NCBI GenBank assembly: GCA_024636975.1
Contig: JAGXGA010000061.1
Location: forward strand, 62,001-126,000
Source: Mariniphaga sp.
Lineage (GTDB): Bacteria > Bacteroidota > Bacteroidia > Bacteroidales > Prolixibacteraceae
Length of the DNA stretch: 64,000 nucleotides
Direction of reading: 5' to 3'
Below the pieces are notes generated by a model. It was not told the origin of the DNA. It saw only the letters and a list, made by a program, of their open reading frames with translations, and ran no database searches. Shown here piece by piece: positions 25,867-36,937 of the stretch (positions are counted from its first letter, which is position 1; each line of letters begins with the position of its first letter). The position numbers were made by a program, and so were the translations under genes.

Positions 25867-27297
25867 TTAACTGATGCTTTTAAGGAATGCATCCACTCCG
25901 CGGGCAGCGATTTTTCCGGCTTCAATTGCATGCACGACAAGGCTGGCTCCTTTTTCGGCATCACCTGCAGCAAATATTTTTTCTGCCGAGGTTTGCTTTT
26001 GATTATCCACCTTCACATTTCCTCGCGGATCGTAATCTATACCTAGCGTTTCAAGCAAACCATTATGCACAGGCTGGGTAAATCCCATCGACAGCAGTAC
26101 CAAATCGGTATCAAGTAACTGGCTGGTTCCTTCTACTTCGTTCATTATCCAACGTCCATTTTCATCTTTCGACCATTCTACCTGTACGACTTCAGTTTGT
26201 TTCACTTTTCCGTCGGCATCACCAATAAACCGCCTGGTCGACAAGCTCCAGTAACGGGTACAACCCTCCTCGTGCGAGCTTGATGAACGCAAGGTATTGG
26301 GCCAGTATGGCCAAGGGTTGTTAATTTCTCTTTTATCGGGTGGCTTTGGCAGAATCTCAATTTGAGTGATTGATTTTGCCTGCTGCCGGATGGAGGTTCC
26401 AACACAATCGGAACCGGTATCTCCACCACCAATAATAAGAACATGTTTATCTTTGGCGGAAATTTTTAATTCTTCAGGTACATTTTTCCCTGCAACAACT
26501 TTGTTTTGCTGTGATAGAAAATCCATTGCAAAATGGACACCACTCAGCTCACGGCCTTCAACAGGTAAATCCCTCGGTTGCTCGGCACCTACAGCCAGAA
26601 GTACAGCATCAAAATTCTGAAGCAGTTCATCTTTGGAAATATCAGAACCAACAGTTACATTGGTTTTAAAATCAATACCTTCATCAACAAAGATTTCCAG
26701 CCTGCGATCGATTACCCGCTTATTCAGCTTAAAGTCAGGAATACCATAGCGCAACAACCCACCAATGGCATCATTCTTTTCGAAAACTGTTATGTGATGG
26801 CCAGCCCTGTTAAGCAGATCGGCCGCAGACAGACCAGCCGGTCCGGAGCCAATAACAGCCACTTTTTTACCTGTACGGTATTTGGGCGGACGTGCTTTAA
26901 TAACGCCTGCTTCAAAGGCCTGCTCTACTGTGGCACATTCATTTTCACGAATGGTCACCGGTTCCTCATGAATTGCCAAAACACAGGCTTTCTCACACGG
27001 TGCCGGGCAAATTCTTCCGGTAATTTCCGGGAAAATATTTGTAGAACTCAATATTGAGTATGCTTCTTCAATTTCTCCACGATACATTGCATCCTGCCAT
27101 TCAGGGATTTTGCTATTCACCGGACAACCCCAATGGCAAAAAGGTACGCCGCAATCCATACACCGGGCTGCCTGGAGTTTCCTGTCCTTAACATTTAGTG
27201 TCTGCTCCACCTCCCCGTAATCGAATTTCCTCTCCTTTGCCGGCCGGTAGCCAGCTTCCTTACGTGGAACATTTATAAAACCTTTTGGATCTCCCAT
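25867..27297 (-). CDS. gltD: Glutamate synthase small subunit (NADPH-dependent)
   Basis: The 476-residue beta subunit feeds electrons from NADPH to the large subunit for glutamate formation from glutamine and 2-oxoglutarate. The N-terminus has the Cys motifs for iron-sulfur clusters (CMDCGVPFCHWGC and CPAPCEKAC). Two dinucleotide folds follow: the FAD motif VAVIGSGPAGLSAAD (about residue 147) and the NAD(P)H motif VLIIGGGDTGSDC (about 288). Length is normal. It is 33 nt downstream of gltB. Confidence 0.96.
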   Translation of the reverse strand: MGDPKGFINVPRKEAGYRPAKERKFDYGEVEQTLNVKDRKLQAARCMDCGVPFCHWGCPVNSKIPEWQDAMYRGEIEEAYSILSSTNIFPEITGRICPAPCEKACVLAIHEEPVTIRENECATVEQAFEAGVIKARPPKYRTGKKVAVIGSGPAGLSAADLLNRAGHHITVFEKNDAIGGLLRYGIPDFKLNKRVIDRRLEIFVDEGIDFKTNVTVGSDISKDELLQNFDAVLLAVGAEQPRDLPVEGRELSGVHFAMDFLSQQNKVVAGKNVPEELKISAKDKHVLIIGGGDTGSDCVGTSIRQQAKSITQIEILPKPPDKREINNPWPYWPNTLRSSSSHEEGCTRYWSLSTRRFIGDADGKVKQTEVVQVEWSKDENGRWIMNEVEGTSQLLDTDLVLLSMGFTQPVHNGLLETLGIDYDPRGNVKVDNQKQTSAEKIFAAGDAEKGASLVVHAIEAGKIAARGVDAFLKSIS

Positions 27298-27330
27298 ATC
27301 TGATTTTTCTTTTTTTCTGTTAAAATAAGT

Positions 27331-30300
27331 TTACTCATGTCGCGAAGGATCATCTTCGGTAAGCTGCAGTTTTTTCTGCAAATCAAGAAGCTTTTGTTCT
27401 TCCAGCACCTTTTTGTATTCAAACGGTATAACTTTCACAAATCTTGAAAGGTATTCCTCCCAATTGGTTAAAATTTCGGAAGCTAACGCACTTTGAGTAT
27501 AAAGCAGGTGATTATTTATGAGGGATTGCAGTTCGTTAATGTCTGATTTATCTTCGACAGGTAGTAAATCCACCAGTCCTTTATTGCAGAAATAATCGAA
27601 GTTTCCTGTCTGATCAAGTACATATGCGATACCTCCACTCATTCCGGCAGCGAAGTTCTTACCAGTTTTACCAAGAACAACTACACGTCCACCGGTCATG
27701 TATTCACAGCAATGGTCGCCGGCACCTTCTACAACGGCATTCGCTCCTGAGTTTCGAACGCAGAAGCGTTCGCCTGCCACACCCCGGATATAAGCTTCAC
27801 CTCTGGTAGCTCCATAAAAAGAAGTATTACCAACAATGATGTTTTCTTCCGGTTTGAACGTAGTGCCAATTGGCGGTACTACAATTATTTTTCCACCGGA
27901 AAGTCCTTTTCCTATATAGTCGTTGGAATCGCCTTCAAGCCTGAAAGTGACACCTTTCACCAGGAAAGCACCAAAGCTCTGACCCGCAGTGCCATGAAAT
28001 GTGCAGTTAATGGTGTCATCGGGCAGGCCGGCTTCGCCATATCTTTTTGAAATTTCTCCTGAAAGCATAGCCCCTGTAGTACGATCAACATTGACAATAG
28101 GATGTGAAATCCATACTTTTTCGCCGCCTCGTATAGCTTTTCGGGCGTCCTTTATAAGATCGGTATCAAGATGTCCTTTATCAGGCCGCGTATTTGGATG
28201 TGTATTGCGTATGGCCACTTTCTTTGCTTCCTTTGGTACATAAAGCAACTGTGAAAAATCGATGCTTTTCATTTTCCAGTTTGTTACCTCAGGATCAATC
28301 TCAAGCAGGTCGGTACGACCAACAATATCGTCAAATCGGGTGAAGCCCATTTCAGCCAGGTACTCCCGGATCTCCTTTGCCACAAACCTGAAATAGTTAA
28401 TTGTATATTCTGCTCTGCCAATAAATCTTTTCCGGAGGTTTTCATCCTGAGTGGCAATTCCTGCAGGACAGGTATTCATATGGCATTTTCGCATCATTAC
28501 ACATCCCAGAACAATAAGAGGAGCAGTTGAAAAGCCGAACTCCTCGGCTCCCAGACATGCCATCGATATAACATCCCTTCCGGTTTTTAATTGCCCATCG
28601 ACCTGCAATTTTACCCTTCCGCGAAGGTTATTAAGCACAAGCGTTTGCTGTGTTTCAGCAATTCCCAGTTCAACAGGTAAACCTGCATGTTTAATAGAAC
28701 TGGCAGGACTTGCACCTGTACCGCCTTCAGTGCCGGCTATAACAATAATATCGGCAAATGCCTTTGATACACCGGCAGCAATGGTACCTACTCCGTTTTC
28801 AGACACCAGTTTAACCGATACTTTGGCATTTGGGTTGGTAACTTTCAGATCGTAAATAAGCTGAGCAAGATCCTCAATTGAATAAATATCATGATGAGGA
28901 GGAGGTGATATAAGCGTAATCCCGGGGGTTGAGTTCCGGGTTTTAGCAATAATCTTATTCACCTTATATCCTGGCAGCTGGCCACCTTCTCCCGGCTTGG
29001 CTCCCTGGGCAATCTTAATTTGAAGTTCTTCAGCATTTATCAAATAGTTGTTTGTTACTCCAAATCTCCCGGAAGCAACCTGTTTAATTTTGCTGTTCCG
29101 GTTTGTTCCGAATCGTTCGGGATCTTCTCCCCCTTCGCCGGTATTGCTTCTTCCGCCAATAGTATTCATTGTAATGGCGAGGGCCTGATGTGTTTCAATA
29201 CTTATGGAACCGTAGGACATGGCACCGGTAACAAATCTTTTCATGATTTCCTCTTCCGGCTCTACCTGGTCGAGTGGTACTGGATTTCGCTTAAATTTAA
29301 AGCACCCTCGAATAAAAGCAGGTCTGCGGTTTTGCTGATCAACAAGGCTGCTAAATTCTTTATACTTACTGTAATCATTAGTACGTGTAGACCATTGCAG
29401 TAATCCAATAGATTCAGGATTCCAGGCGTGATGAAGGCCATTTTTTCTCCATACATAGGCGCCTTCGTTTTCAAACTGGAATATTTCAGGAGAATTAGTT
29501 TCCTTATATGCTCTTTCATGAAACATAAGAGCTTCCTTATGAATTTCCTCGAGGCCCACACCCCCAATTTTGGTGGCAGTACCTGTGAAAAATTTATCTA
29601 CCACTTCTTTACTCACTCCCACCGATTCAAAAATCTGAGCTCCATGGTAACTTCTCAAGGTAGATATACCCATTTTAGAGAATACCTTTAGCAGGCCCTT
29701 ATCAATAGCCTTAATGTAGTTGCTCCGGGCTTCCTTATATTCGAGTGAGATTTTTCCATCTTTAACCATCTGATCGATTGCTGCAAAGGCAAGGTATGGA
29801 TTGATAACGCTGGCACCATACCCCAAAAGAAGTGCAAAATGATGTACTTCTCTGGCCTCCCCTGTTTCAAGAATAATACCCACCTGCATCCGTTTCTGCT
29901 TTTTAATCAGGTGATGATGAACAGCGGCAACGGCCAGCAATGAAGGAATAGCCGCTTCATGTTTACTAATATTGCGATCGCTAAGGATAATATAGTTTTT
30001 CTTATTGTCAACGGCCTTCTCGGCATCTGACAGCATCTTATCCAAAGCTTTCTCAAATCCTTCCACACCTTCACTTACAGGAAAAAGCATATGAATAACC
30101 TGGTGGGAAAACATTTCATCCTTCAGGTCTTTAATTTTACCTAAATCGGTATTGGTAAGGATAGGCCCCTGGAATTTTATCAATTTGCAATGATCCGGAT
30201 TTTCTGCAAGAATATTTGAATGCAGGGAACCAATATAATTTGTAAGTGCCATAACCAAACCTTCCCGAATTGGATCGATGGCCGGATTGGTAACCTGGGC

Positions 30301-31845
30301 AAACATTTGTTTGAAGTATTCAAACAGGCGTCTTGGCTTATCAGAAAAAACTGCAAGAGGGACATCATTTCCCATTGAACTGGTGGGCTCGGCAGCAGTT
30401 TCACACATGGGTTTAATGAGGTCATACATATCTTCCTTTGAATAGCCAAATTCACCTGCATAAGTTTGAAAATTATCAATTGATGAAGTAACCCTATGCT
30501 TTACTTTTATGTCACCCATCATCAGCCGGTTCTCTTTAAGCCACATATCGTAAGGATTTCGGTGACTAAGCTGATCTTTAACCTCCTCGTCGGGTATAAT
30601 AATCCCTAACTGAGTATCTACCAGCAGGATTTTTCCCGGACGCAGTCGACCTTTTTCTTTGATTTCATCAGGCCGGAAAGTTTGCACGCCCACTTCCGAT
30701 CCCATAACAATGAGATCATTTTTGGTAATTATGAATCGGGAAGGCCTCAAACCATTCCTGTCGAGTGTTCCTCCTATATAACGCCCATCGGAAAATACCA
30801 TGGAAGCAGGTCCGTCCCATGGTTCCATAATAGTAGAATGGTACTCATAAAACGACTTTAAACTTGCAGGAATCGGATTCTTTTCATTGAACGATTCAGG
30901 AATCATCATGCACAATGAATGGGGTAAGGTACGACCAGTCATATGCAAAAATTCCAGAACGTTATCGAATGAAGCTGAATCAGATTTATCCTTTTCAATA
31001 ACAGGCAACAATTTTTTCAGGTCATCGCCATAAATTTCCGATTTCATTAATGCTTCACGTGCCTGCATCCACAGCCGGTTTCCTTTTATTGTATTTATTT
31101 CACCGTTATGTGCAACAATGCGGAAAGGCTGTGCCAAATCCCATGTAGGGAAAGTATTGGTACTAAACCTAGAATGCACCAGGGCAATAGCACTCTTAAA
31201 CTTCGGGCTTTTAAAATCGAGAAAGTAATCACGTAATTGGGCGGGAGTAAACATCCCTTTGTAAACAATAATTTTAGCAGAGAAACTAGGCTGATAAAAA
31301 CTGGATTTGTGTTTTAAAGAAGATTCCCTTATCTCATTTTCTGCTAGTTTACGTACCAGGTAAAGTTTCCGCTCAAGCATATCCTTTTCAAGGTTTGCCC
31401 GCACAAAAACCTGCTTAATAGAAGGCTCTGTCTGCTTGGCTATTTCACCGGGAGCATTATGATCAACCGGCACGTCACGATAACCTACCAGAATCAATCC
31501 TTCTTCCTGTATGTGTTTTGATAATATTTCAATGCATAAATCCGCTTCCTTTTCTTCTTTTGGAAGAAAAATTAATCCTGTACCATATTTACCGGCTTCA
31601 CCTACAGGCATCTTCAGCTCTTCGGCAATAAATTCATGGGGTATCTGAAGCAATATACCTGCTCCATCTCCGGTTGAATTATCGGCGCTGATAGCTCCGC
31701 GGTGATCCATATTCAACAACACCTCAAGGCCTCTGTTAATGATATCGTGAGAAGGATTACCTTTTATGTGCGCAACAAATCCTATCCCACAATTATCATG
31801 TTCATTTTCGGGATTATATAATCCCTGTATTTCAGGTAATCTCAT
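27331..31845 (-). CDS. gltB: Glutamate synthase large subunit
   Basis: A 1504-residue alpha subunit. A short propeptide precedes the catalytic Cys19 (HDNCGIGF) of the N-terminal glutamine amidotransferase domain, as in other GltB proteins where cleavage exposes Cys. The central FMN/synthase domain holds a 3Fe-4S motif (CVMMRKCHMNTC, about residue 1115). The C-terminal glycine-rich beta-helix domain is recognisable (GGRVVVLGKTGKNFAAGMSGG). It starts the gltBD operon behind a good promoter at 31961-31991. Confidence 0.97.
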   Translation of the reverse strand: MRLPEIQGLYNPENEHDNCGIGFVAHIKGNPSHDIINRGLEVLLNMDHRGAISADNSTGDGAGILLQIPHEFIAEELKMPVGEAGKYGTGLIFLPKEEKEADLCIEILSKHIQEEGLILVGYRDVPVDHNAPGEIAKQTEPSIKQVFVRANLEKDMLERKLYLVRKLAENEIRESSLKHKSSFYQPSFSAKIIVYKGMFTPAQLRDYFLDFKSPKFKSAIALVHSRFSTNTFPTWDLAQPFRIVAHNGEINTIKGNRLWMQAREALMKSEIYGDDLKKLLPVIEKDKSDSASFDNVLEFLHMTGRTLPHSLCMMIPESFNEKNPIPASLKSFYEYHSTIMEPWDGPASMVFSDGRYIGGTLDRNGLRPSRFIITKNDLIVMGSEVGVQTFRPDEIKEKGRLRPGKILLVDTQLGIIIPDEEVKDQLSHRNPYDMWLKENRLMMGDIKVKHRVTSSIDNFQTYAGEFGYSKEDMYDLIKPMCETAAEPTSSMGNDVPLAVFSDKPRRLFEYFKQMFAQVTNPAIDPIREGLVMALTNYIGSLHSNILAENPDHCKLIKFQGPILTNTDLGKIKDLKDEMFSHQVIHMLFPVSEGVEGFEKALDKMLSDAEKAVDNKKNYIILSDRNISKHEAAIPSLLAVAAVHHHLIKKQKRMQVGIILETGEAREVHHFALLLGYGASVINPYLAFAAIDQMVKDGKISLEYKEARSNYIKAIDKGLLKVFSKMGISTLRSYHGAQIFESVGVSKEVVDKFFTGTATKIGGVGLEEIHKEALMFHERAYKETNSPEIFQFENEGAYVWRKNGLHHAWNPESIGLLQWSTRTNDYSKYKEFSSLVDQQNRRPAFIRGCFKFKRNPVPLDQVEPEEEIMKRFVTGAMSYGSISIETHQALAITMNTIGGRSNTGEGGEDPERFGTNRNSKIKQVASGRFGVTNNYLINAEELQIKIAQGAKPGEGGQLPGYKVNKIIAKTRNSTPGITLISPPPHHDIYSIEDLAQLIYDLKVTNPNAKVSVKLVSENGVGTIAAGVSKAFADIIVIAGTEGGTGASPASSIKHAGLPVELGIAETQQTLVLNNLRGRVKLQVDGQLKTGRDVISMACLGAEEFGFSTAPLIVLGCVMMRKCHMNTCPAGIATQDENLRKRFIGRAEYTINYFRFVAKEIREYLAEMGFTRFDDIVGRTDLLEIDPEVTNWKMKSIDFSQLLYVPKEAKKVAIRNTHPNTRPDKGHLDTDLIKDARKAIRGGEKVWISHPIVNVDRTTGAMLSGEISKRYGEAGLPDDTINCTFHGTAGQSFGAFLVKGVTFRLEGDSNDYIGKGLSGGKIIVVPPIGTTFKPEENIIVGNTSFYGATRGEAYIRGVAGERFCVRNSGANAVVEGAGDHCCEYMTGGRVVVLGKTGKNFAAGMSGGIAYVLDQTGNFDYFCNKGLVDLLPVEDKSDINELQSLINNHLLYTQSALASEILTNWEEYLSRFVKVIPFEYKKVLEEQKLLDLQKKLQLTEDDPSRHE

Positions 31846-31960
31846 TTGCCTTATCTTTTTAATCTGTTTCCTAATTCATTCATTTCATCAAAAGAAAGAA
31901 AAAATGCTCTATTCGTATAAAATTGAAAGAAAATTATAGTTTTTTTTAACGAAATGAAAT

Positions 31961-31991
31961 CAAAAATAATCACAGAATAGAAGTATTGCAA
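31961..31991 (-). promoter_or_regulatory. gltB promoter
   Basis: Minus strand TTG (31991-31989), a 20-bp spacer and TATTTTTG (31968-31961) fit the Bacteroidota -33/-7 consensus. The implied leader to the gltB ATG is about 110 nt, AT-rich, without an obvious hairpin. No other feature was seen in the 31846-32105 spacer. Confidence 0.62.
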
Positions 31992-32105
31992 TCGAACAAG
32001 AAAAAAAATGTGTTTAATAACATACATTTAACTTACTTCTGAATGGAAAAACTACAGTACTGAAATTATGTTGAAATTAAATTTAAACTGTAAAATAATT
32101 ACCAG

Positions 32106-33440
32106 TTATACATTCAGAAGCGATGAAACAGCAGTATCGATTTTATCAAAATTAAACTTTCCCGTTACTTCTTCCTTTTTCGCAGCGATTTTATCAAGAC
32201 ATAAATTTCCAATACTTCCTTCATGAACATGGTGAATCTCCTTATTTGGATTATATTTCCCTGTTTCAATTTTTTCAGCTATCTGCCGGTAAGCATCTCT
32301 AAAAGTAACTCCTTTCAGAACGAGTTCATTCACCTCTTCAACACTAAAAATATAATTGTATTTTTCATCATTTAAGATATCCTTGTTTACTTCCAGCTTA
32401 CCAATTGCCAGACCAGCAATAGTAAGACATTCATGCATTTCTGCAAAGAGGGGAAGAAAAACCTCTTTCACCGTTTGCAGGTCACGAAAATATCCACTGG
32501 GAAGGTTATTAACAATCATTGAAATTTGTTGAGTAGCACCCTGAATTTTATTGCATTTCCCCCTGATAAGCTCAAATACATCAGGGTTTTTTTTATGAGG
32601 CATAATACTCGAACCGGTAGTAAATTCAGAAGGGAGTTTAACGAAGTTAAAGTTTTGGCTGTTGAACAGGCAAACATCATATGCAAGTTTTGAAAGGGTA
32701 GCTGCCAGATTTCCAAGTGCAAACGACACAATTTTTTCCATTTTCCCGCGGCCCATCTGGGCATATACAACGTTATAATTCATTGCATCAAAACCCAGCA
32801 GATCGGTAGTCAGCTGCCTGTTTAGAGGAAAGGATGAACCGTAGCCTGCAGCTGATCCCAAAGGATTTTGGTTAGCAATTCTGTATGCAGCAAGTATCAA
32901 TTCCAGATCATCGGTAATACTTTCGGCATAGGCCCCAAACCAAAGACCGAAACTTGAGGGCATAGCCACCTGAAGATGCGTGTACCCTGGCATAAGAACC
33001 TGTTTATGCTGGTTGCTTTTTGCCAACAGTACATCGAACAATTCTCCGGCAGCTTCAACAATACGACGGATGCCATCACGTGCAAATAATTTCAAATCAA
33101 GCAGAACCTGGTCGTTACGCGAGCGACCACTATGAATTTTCCGGCCCAGATCACCCAACTCTTGTGTTAATAAAAATTCCACCTGGGAGTGGATATCTTC
33201 AATCCCCTCATCAATTCCAACCCCTCCTTCCCTAGACTTAAAGTACAATCTTTTTAATGCTTCCAGCAATAAAGGCAACTCTTTCTCTTCAAGCAAGCCA
33301 ACAGATTGAAGCATTTTAACATGAGCCATTGAACCCAGAATATCAAATGGCGCAAGCCACACATCCAGTTCCCTGTCTTTACCAACTGTAAATTTCTCTA
33401 CTGCTTCATTCACCGGTATACCTTTTTCCCAGAGTTTCAT
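32106..33440 (-). CDS. argH: Argininosuccinate lyase
   Basis: Last step of arginine synthesis, splitting argininosuccinate to arginine and fumarate. The superfamily signature GSSIMPHKKNPD (about residue 270), including the catalytic Ser, is intact. Other conserved parts are SGRSRNDQV and GYTHLQVAMP. The frame is open to 33563, but the 41-residue extension is unlike the family. The ATG at 33440 (MKLWEKG) gives a normal 444 residues. A single gene divergent from the glycosyltransferase genes at 33605. Confidence 0.95.
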   Translation of the reverse strand: MKLWEKGIPVNEAVEKFTVGKDRELDVWLAPFDILGSMAHVKMLQSVGLLEEKELPLLLEALKRLYFKSREGGVGIDEGIEDIHSQVEFLLTQELGDLGRKIHSGRSRNDQVLLDLKLFARDGIRRIVEAAGELFDVLLAKSNQHKQVLMPGYTHLQVAMPSSFGLWFGAYAESITDDLELILAAYRIANQNPLGSAAGYGSSFPLNRQLTTDLLGFDAMNYNVVYAQMGRGKMEKIVSFALGNLAATLSKLAYDVCLFNSQNFNFVKLPSEFTTGSSIMPHKKNPDVFELIRGKCNKIQGATQQISMIVNNLPSGYFRDLQTVKEVFLPLFAEMHECLTIAGLAIGKLEVNKDILNDEKYNYIFSVEEVNELVLKGVTFRDAYRQIAEKIETGKYNPNKEIHHVHEGSIGNLCLDKIAAKKEEVTGKFNFDKIDTAVSSLLNV

Positions 33441-33604
33441 TGTAAAAAGAATTGAAATTAAGGCAAAGATATTGATTTTGCTTTTGAAACATTTGTTTTC
33501 CTTCATTTTATAGTCTCTGAAAAAATTACCACATTTGCGCGGGATTTGCAGTCGTACAGGCATTTATCCTTTTGCAAATACAATAACCAAATTATCAGGA
33601 TATA

Positions 33605-35257
33605 ATGAATAAAATAAATATAACCGCCATTAAGAAATATTCCTGGTTAGCAATTCCAATGCTTTTTTTGCTGTATTCGGCCCCGGCAGCACTCGATTAC
33701 CTCTTTTATTTCCCTGATGAAAAATATTATACAGATGCTGTTCTCCAAATGATGGATAAGGGGGATTATTTCACTCCCTACAAAGCTGACGGCACACACC
33801 GGTTTTATAAACCCATTATAACTTACTGGGTTTTAATGGGGAGCTATAATTTATTTGGAGTAAGCTCTTTCACTTCGAGGCTTATGTTTTGGCTGGCTGG
33901 AGCCCTGCTTACTATAGTTGTATACTTTATGGCCAAATCGCTCCTTAAGAATAAAAAAACAGCAATCCTGGCTGCATTTATTACGGCTGCCAATCCTTTG
34001 GTGCTAATGGGCGCAGGCCGTTCCATACCCGATATCCTCCTGGTTCTGTTTCTTACTGTCAGCGCATGGGGATTTCTAAAAATCATGCTGAACGAACGTC
34101 CTCCGGGTACATTTTACTGGATGGCATACCTTGGCGCAGCCCTTGCATTTGAGGTAAAGGGATTACCGGCAGCAGCCTTTGCAGGCATTAGCATGATATA
34201 CCTGCTCCTCAATCCATGGAAGCCAAAAAAACTGCGTGAGATTATTCACCCCGGGGCAATTATTTCAGCAATTATAGTGGCATTAAGCTGGTTCATAATT
34301 ATGTACCTTAAACACGGCACAGAATATCTCAATTCATTTATTGCTGATCAGGTTGGCTACCGTGTCTCTTCCAAAACTGCCCAGGTAATTAATAATGCTT
34401 TCCTGGGCATTGTAAACCTTTTGGCATTCACACTTCCCTGGTTAATCATTGCTGCATCAAAACCTGCAAAGTTGAAACAGTACATTACCAAAGGCCCTGA
34501 TGAAAGAAAGGCCTTACTGGGATTTATAGCCCTTTGGGTAATAGCCGTAATTGCCATGTCGGGAGCAGTATTCAGGTTTTACGACCGGTACCTTCTGCCT
34601 GTTATACCGCTGGTTTCTTTGTTTTTTGGAATGGTAATAATTCAGTCGGAAACCCGTTTCAGGAAGCCTGCGATAAAAATTCTTCTAGCCTTTAATTCCC
34701 TGGTGCTTTTCATTAACCTGCTTTATGCAATTTTTATTGATCATGGAATAATAATAATTGGGGGGACTATTACAGGCATAGCTCTTTTCGTTCTGATAAT
34801 TTCCAGAAACAGGTTTATAATTCCCGGCACAGCATTGGCTAATGCATTTTTGCTTCTGTGGTTTAATGGTCATGTTCTATTATTTGCAATGCTAATGCCC
34901 CATCCGGCAAAACAACTTACACAAACAATACAAAACGAGCAGGTATCAGATCAGGAATCAGTATATGTATATGGCAACATTCGTATCGCATCGGGTATTC
35001 GAATTTACAGCAACCATCAACTGAATGTTGTCAGTATGGATACCCTGTACATGCTTCCTGACAAACAGAACCATTTGCTTGTATTCGATAAAAAGGAAGA
35101 GCATCTGCTTGATTTGGAGAATTACAAATTGATTAAAGGATCAGAAGAGTGGAAGCGTGTTCCGGCAGAACGATTCCCGGAATTTCTGCAACCAGCGGTT
35201 AAAAAGCTAAAAAAGAGCGGTACCGTATACTATATTGCTAAACCTTTAGAAAAATGA
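33605..35257 (+). CDS. GT39/ArnT-like membrane glycosyltransferase
   Basis: A 550-residue polytopic protein with about eleven hydrophobic segments and an early acidic motif in the first outer loop (FYFPDEKYYTDA, about residue 36), as in GT-C enzymes that use polyprenyl-phosphate sugars. Relatives attach aminoarabinose or other sugars to lipid A or glycosylate exported proteins. The final 100 residues form a soluble domain. The stop overlaps the next gene's start by 4 nt, so the two related enzymes are co-translated. Donor and acceptor are not evident. Confidence 0.82.
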   Translation: MNKINITAIKKYSWLAIPMLFLLYSAPAALDYLFYFPDEKYYTDAVLQMMDKGDYFTPYKADGTHRFYKPIITYWVLMGSYNLFGVSSFTSRLMFWLAGALLTIVVYFMAKSLLKNKKTAILAAFITAANPLVLMGAGRSIPDILLVLFLTVSAWGFLKIMLNERPPGTFYWMAYLGAALAFEVKGLPAAAFAGISMIYLLLNPWKPKKLREIIHPGAIISAIIVALSWFIIMYLKHGTEYLNSFIADQVGYRVSSKTAQVINNAFLGIVNLLAFTLPWLIIAASKPAKLKQYITKGPDERKALLGFIALWVIAVIAMSGAVFRFYDRYLLPVIPLVSLFFGMVIIQSETRFRKPAIKILLAFNSLVLFINLLYAIFIDHGIIIIGGTITGIALFVLIISRNRFIIPGTALANAFLLLWFNGHVLLFAMLMPHPAKQLTQTIQNEQVSDQESVYVYGNIRIASGIRIYSNHQLNVVSMDTLYMLPDKQNHLLVFDKKEEHLLDLENYKLIKGSEEWKRVPAERFPEFLQPAVKKLKKSGTVYYIAKPLEK

Positions 35258-36912
35258 TGAAAAACCTTCAAAAAAAACATTATTACCTTATTGGCGCCTG
35301 GTTTGCTATCAATCTCTTACAGGCATATTTTACAGGACTGCATTCCGATGAATCATATTATTGGATGTATTCTCAAGACCTTGCATGGGGATACTTCGAT
35401 CATCCCCCTATGGCAGCCTTTTTCATTCATGCGGGATACTCTCTATTACACGGAGAACTTGGTGTACGTCTGCTATTGATACTGCTATCGACTCTTACTT
35501 TTGCTCTTATTCTAGATGAGTTGAACGAACAGAAGGATATCTTTTTTCTGTCGGTATTTGTGCTCTCTTTCCCTCTTATTCACACCCATATTGCGGGATT
35601 TCTTGCAATACCCGATGTTCCCCTGGTATTTTTCACCATGCTGTTCCTTCTGCTTTACAGGAGATTTCTGGAAAAGCCGGATACAAAAATTGCAATTCTT
35701 CTTTCAGTAGTGGCAGCAGCAATGATTTACAGTAAATACCATGCATTTTTGGTAATAGGTCTTACAGTGCTGTCGAACCTGAAATTACTGCGCAACAAAT
35801 TCTTCTGGCTAACGGCTGGCATCACTATACTTTTACTGATACCACATGCATGGTGGCAAATTGATAACGGATTCCCTACCTTTAAATACCACCTGATTGA
35901 CCGTGCCAAGCCACTAAGATTAAAACACATAACCGACTACCTGCTCAACCAGCTGCTTATGGCAGGTCCTTTATCAGGCGTGTTGGTAATATGGAAGCTT
36001 ACAAAGTTTCAAATCAGAAATAAATTTGAGCGGGCCCTTGTGTTTAATATCATCGGGTTTTATGGCATCTTTTTCCTGTTAAGCTTTAAAAACCGGATTG
36101 AAGCACATTGGACAGCAGCAATAATGCCTATGCTGATACTAATCACTTATCCGCTTATAAAAAATGACCCAATCTTTAAACTTTGGTTCAAGCGACTTGC
36201 CCTGCCGGTAATCGTTTTAATGTTACTCTACAGAATTTACCTTGCAGTGGATGCAATTCCAAATGTAGGATATACTAAAATAACCTTTTATCAGCGCGAA
36301 GCTTCAGCACTGGAAATAAAGGAAATGGCAAATGGGAAAAAAGTGGGTTTCTTCAACAATTATGCTGCTGTGAGCAACTACATCTTCTATACCGGCGATT
36401 CGGCAGTCCATTTATCCACGCCAGGATACAGGTTCTCTCAATACGATTTATGGAATGATGAACAGTACGCCACCGGCAACACCGTTCTCGCCATCCAGTC
36501 GAAGCACTTAAATCCACCTAATCTTTCCCGCATAGCCACAGGAGAAATGAAAGGATATGTTATTATTGAAGAGTTTCAGGCTTTAACCGGTCTTGATATG
36601 CAGCCAAATATAACAAAGCAACCTGATGGCGACTACTCATTTGAAGTTAAACTATATAATGCCACAAAACGCACTATTTTGACAGATCATATATCAGAAC
36701 CTGTTTTGGCTATTATGCAGAACAATGCTGAAGTTGCAATAGTACCGCTTGATAAGGCAGGCAAATCCGAAATTGGTCCCGGAGAACGAGCCACCATTCT
36801 TTTTACAGTCGATTCCGGGACATTAAATTCGCAGAATCCTTTTATTATTTACACCCGTTCAAAAGATAATATCAGGGGAGAGCTGAAAGTAATAAAAGAA
36901 TTTCAGGAGTAA
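35254..36912 (+). CDS. GT39-like membrane glycosyltransferase
   Basis: A 552-residue GT-C type enzyme paralogous in architecture to its upstream neighbour. The luminal acidic motif is [12 protein letters not shown] (about residue 30), followed by a [11 protein letters not shown] segment typical of the dolichyl-phosphate-mannose transferase-like group. About nine to eleven hydrophobic segments follow. The last 150 residues look like a soluble beta-rich domain. It is 25 nt upstream of a methyltransferase gene. Acceptor unknown. Confidence 0.82.
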   Translation: MMKNLQKKHYYLIGAWFAINLLQAYFTGLHSDESYYWMYSQDLAWGYFDHPPMAAFFIHAGYSLLHGELGVRLLLILLSTLTFALILDELNEQKDIFFLSVFVLSFPLIHTHIAGFLAIPDVPLVFFTMLFLLLYRRFLEKPDTKIAILLSVVAAAMIYSKYHAFLVIGLTVLSNLKLLRNKFFWLTAGITILLLIPHAWWQIDNGFPTFKYHLIDRAKPLRLKHITDYLLNQLLMAGPLSGVLVIWKLTKFQIRNKFERALVFNIIGFYGIFFLLSFKNRIEAHWTAAIMPMLILITYPLIKNDPIFKLWFKRLALPVIVLMLLYRIYLAVDAIPNVGYTKITFYQREASALEIKEMANGKKVGFFNNYAAVSNYIFYTGDSAVHLSTPGYRFSQYDLWNDEQYATGNTVLAIQSKHLNPPNLSRIATGEMKGYVIIEEFQALTGLDMQPNITKQPDGDYSFEVKLYNATKRTILTDHISEPVLAIMQNNAEVAIVPLDKAGKSEIGPGERATILFTVDSGTLNSQNPFIIYTRSKDNIRGELKVIKEFQE

Positions 36913-36937
36913 TCAAAACCAGCAATATTTAAACATC

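Noticed and set aside
25862-25879. AAGCAT/ATGCTT hairpin at the end of gltD as a terminator
   Set aside because: It overlaps the gltD coding end, has only six pairs and no proper T run on the minus strand.
26578-27057. Plus-strand frame of 159 residues opposite gltD
   Set aside because: Antisense shadow of gltD; composition rich in Phe/Ile/Asn as expected from reversed codons.
33441-33563. N-terminal extension of argH
   Set aside because: The 41 extra residues are unlike argininosuccinate lyases, which begin near MKLWEKG in this phylum.
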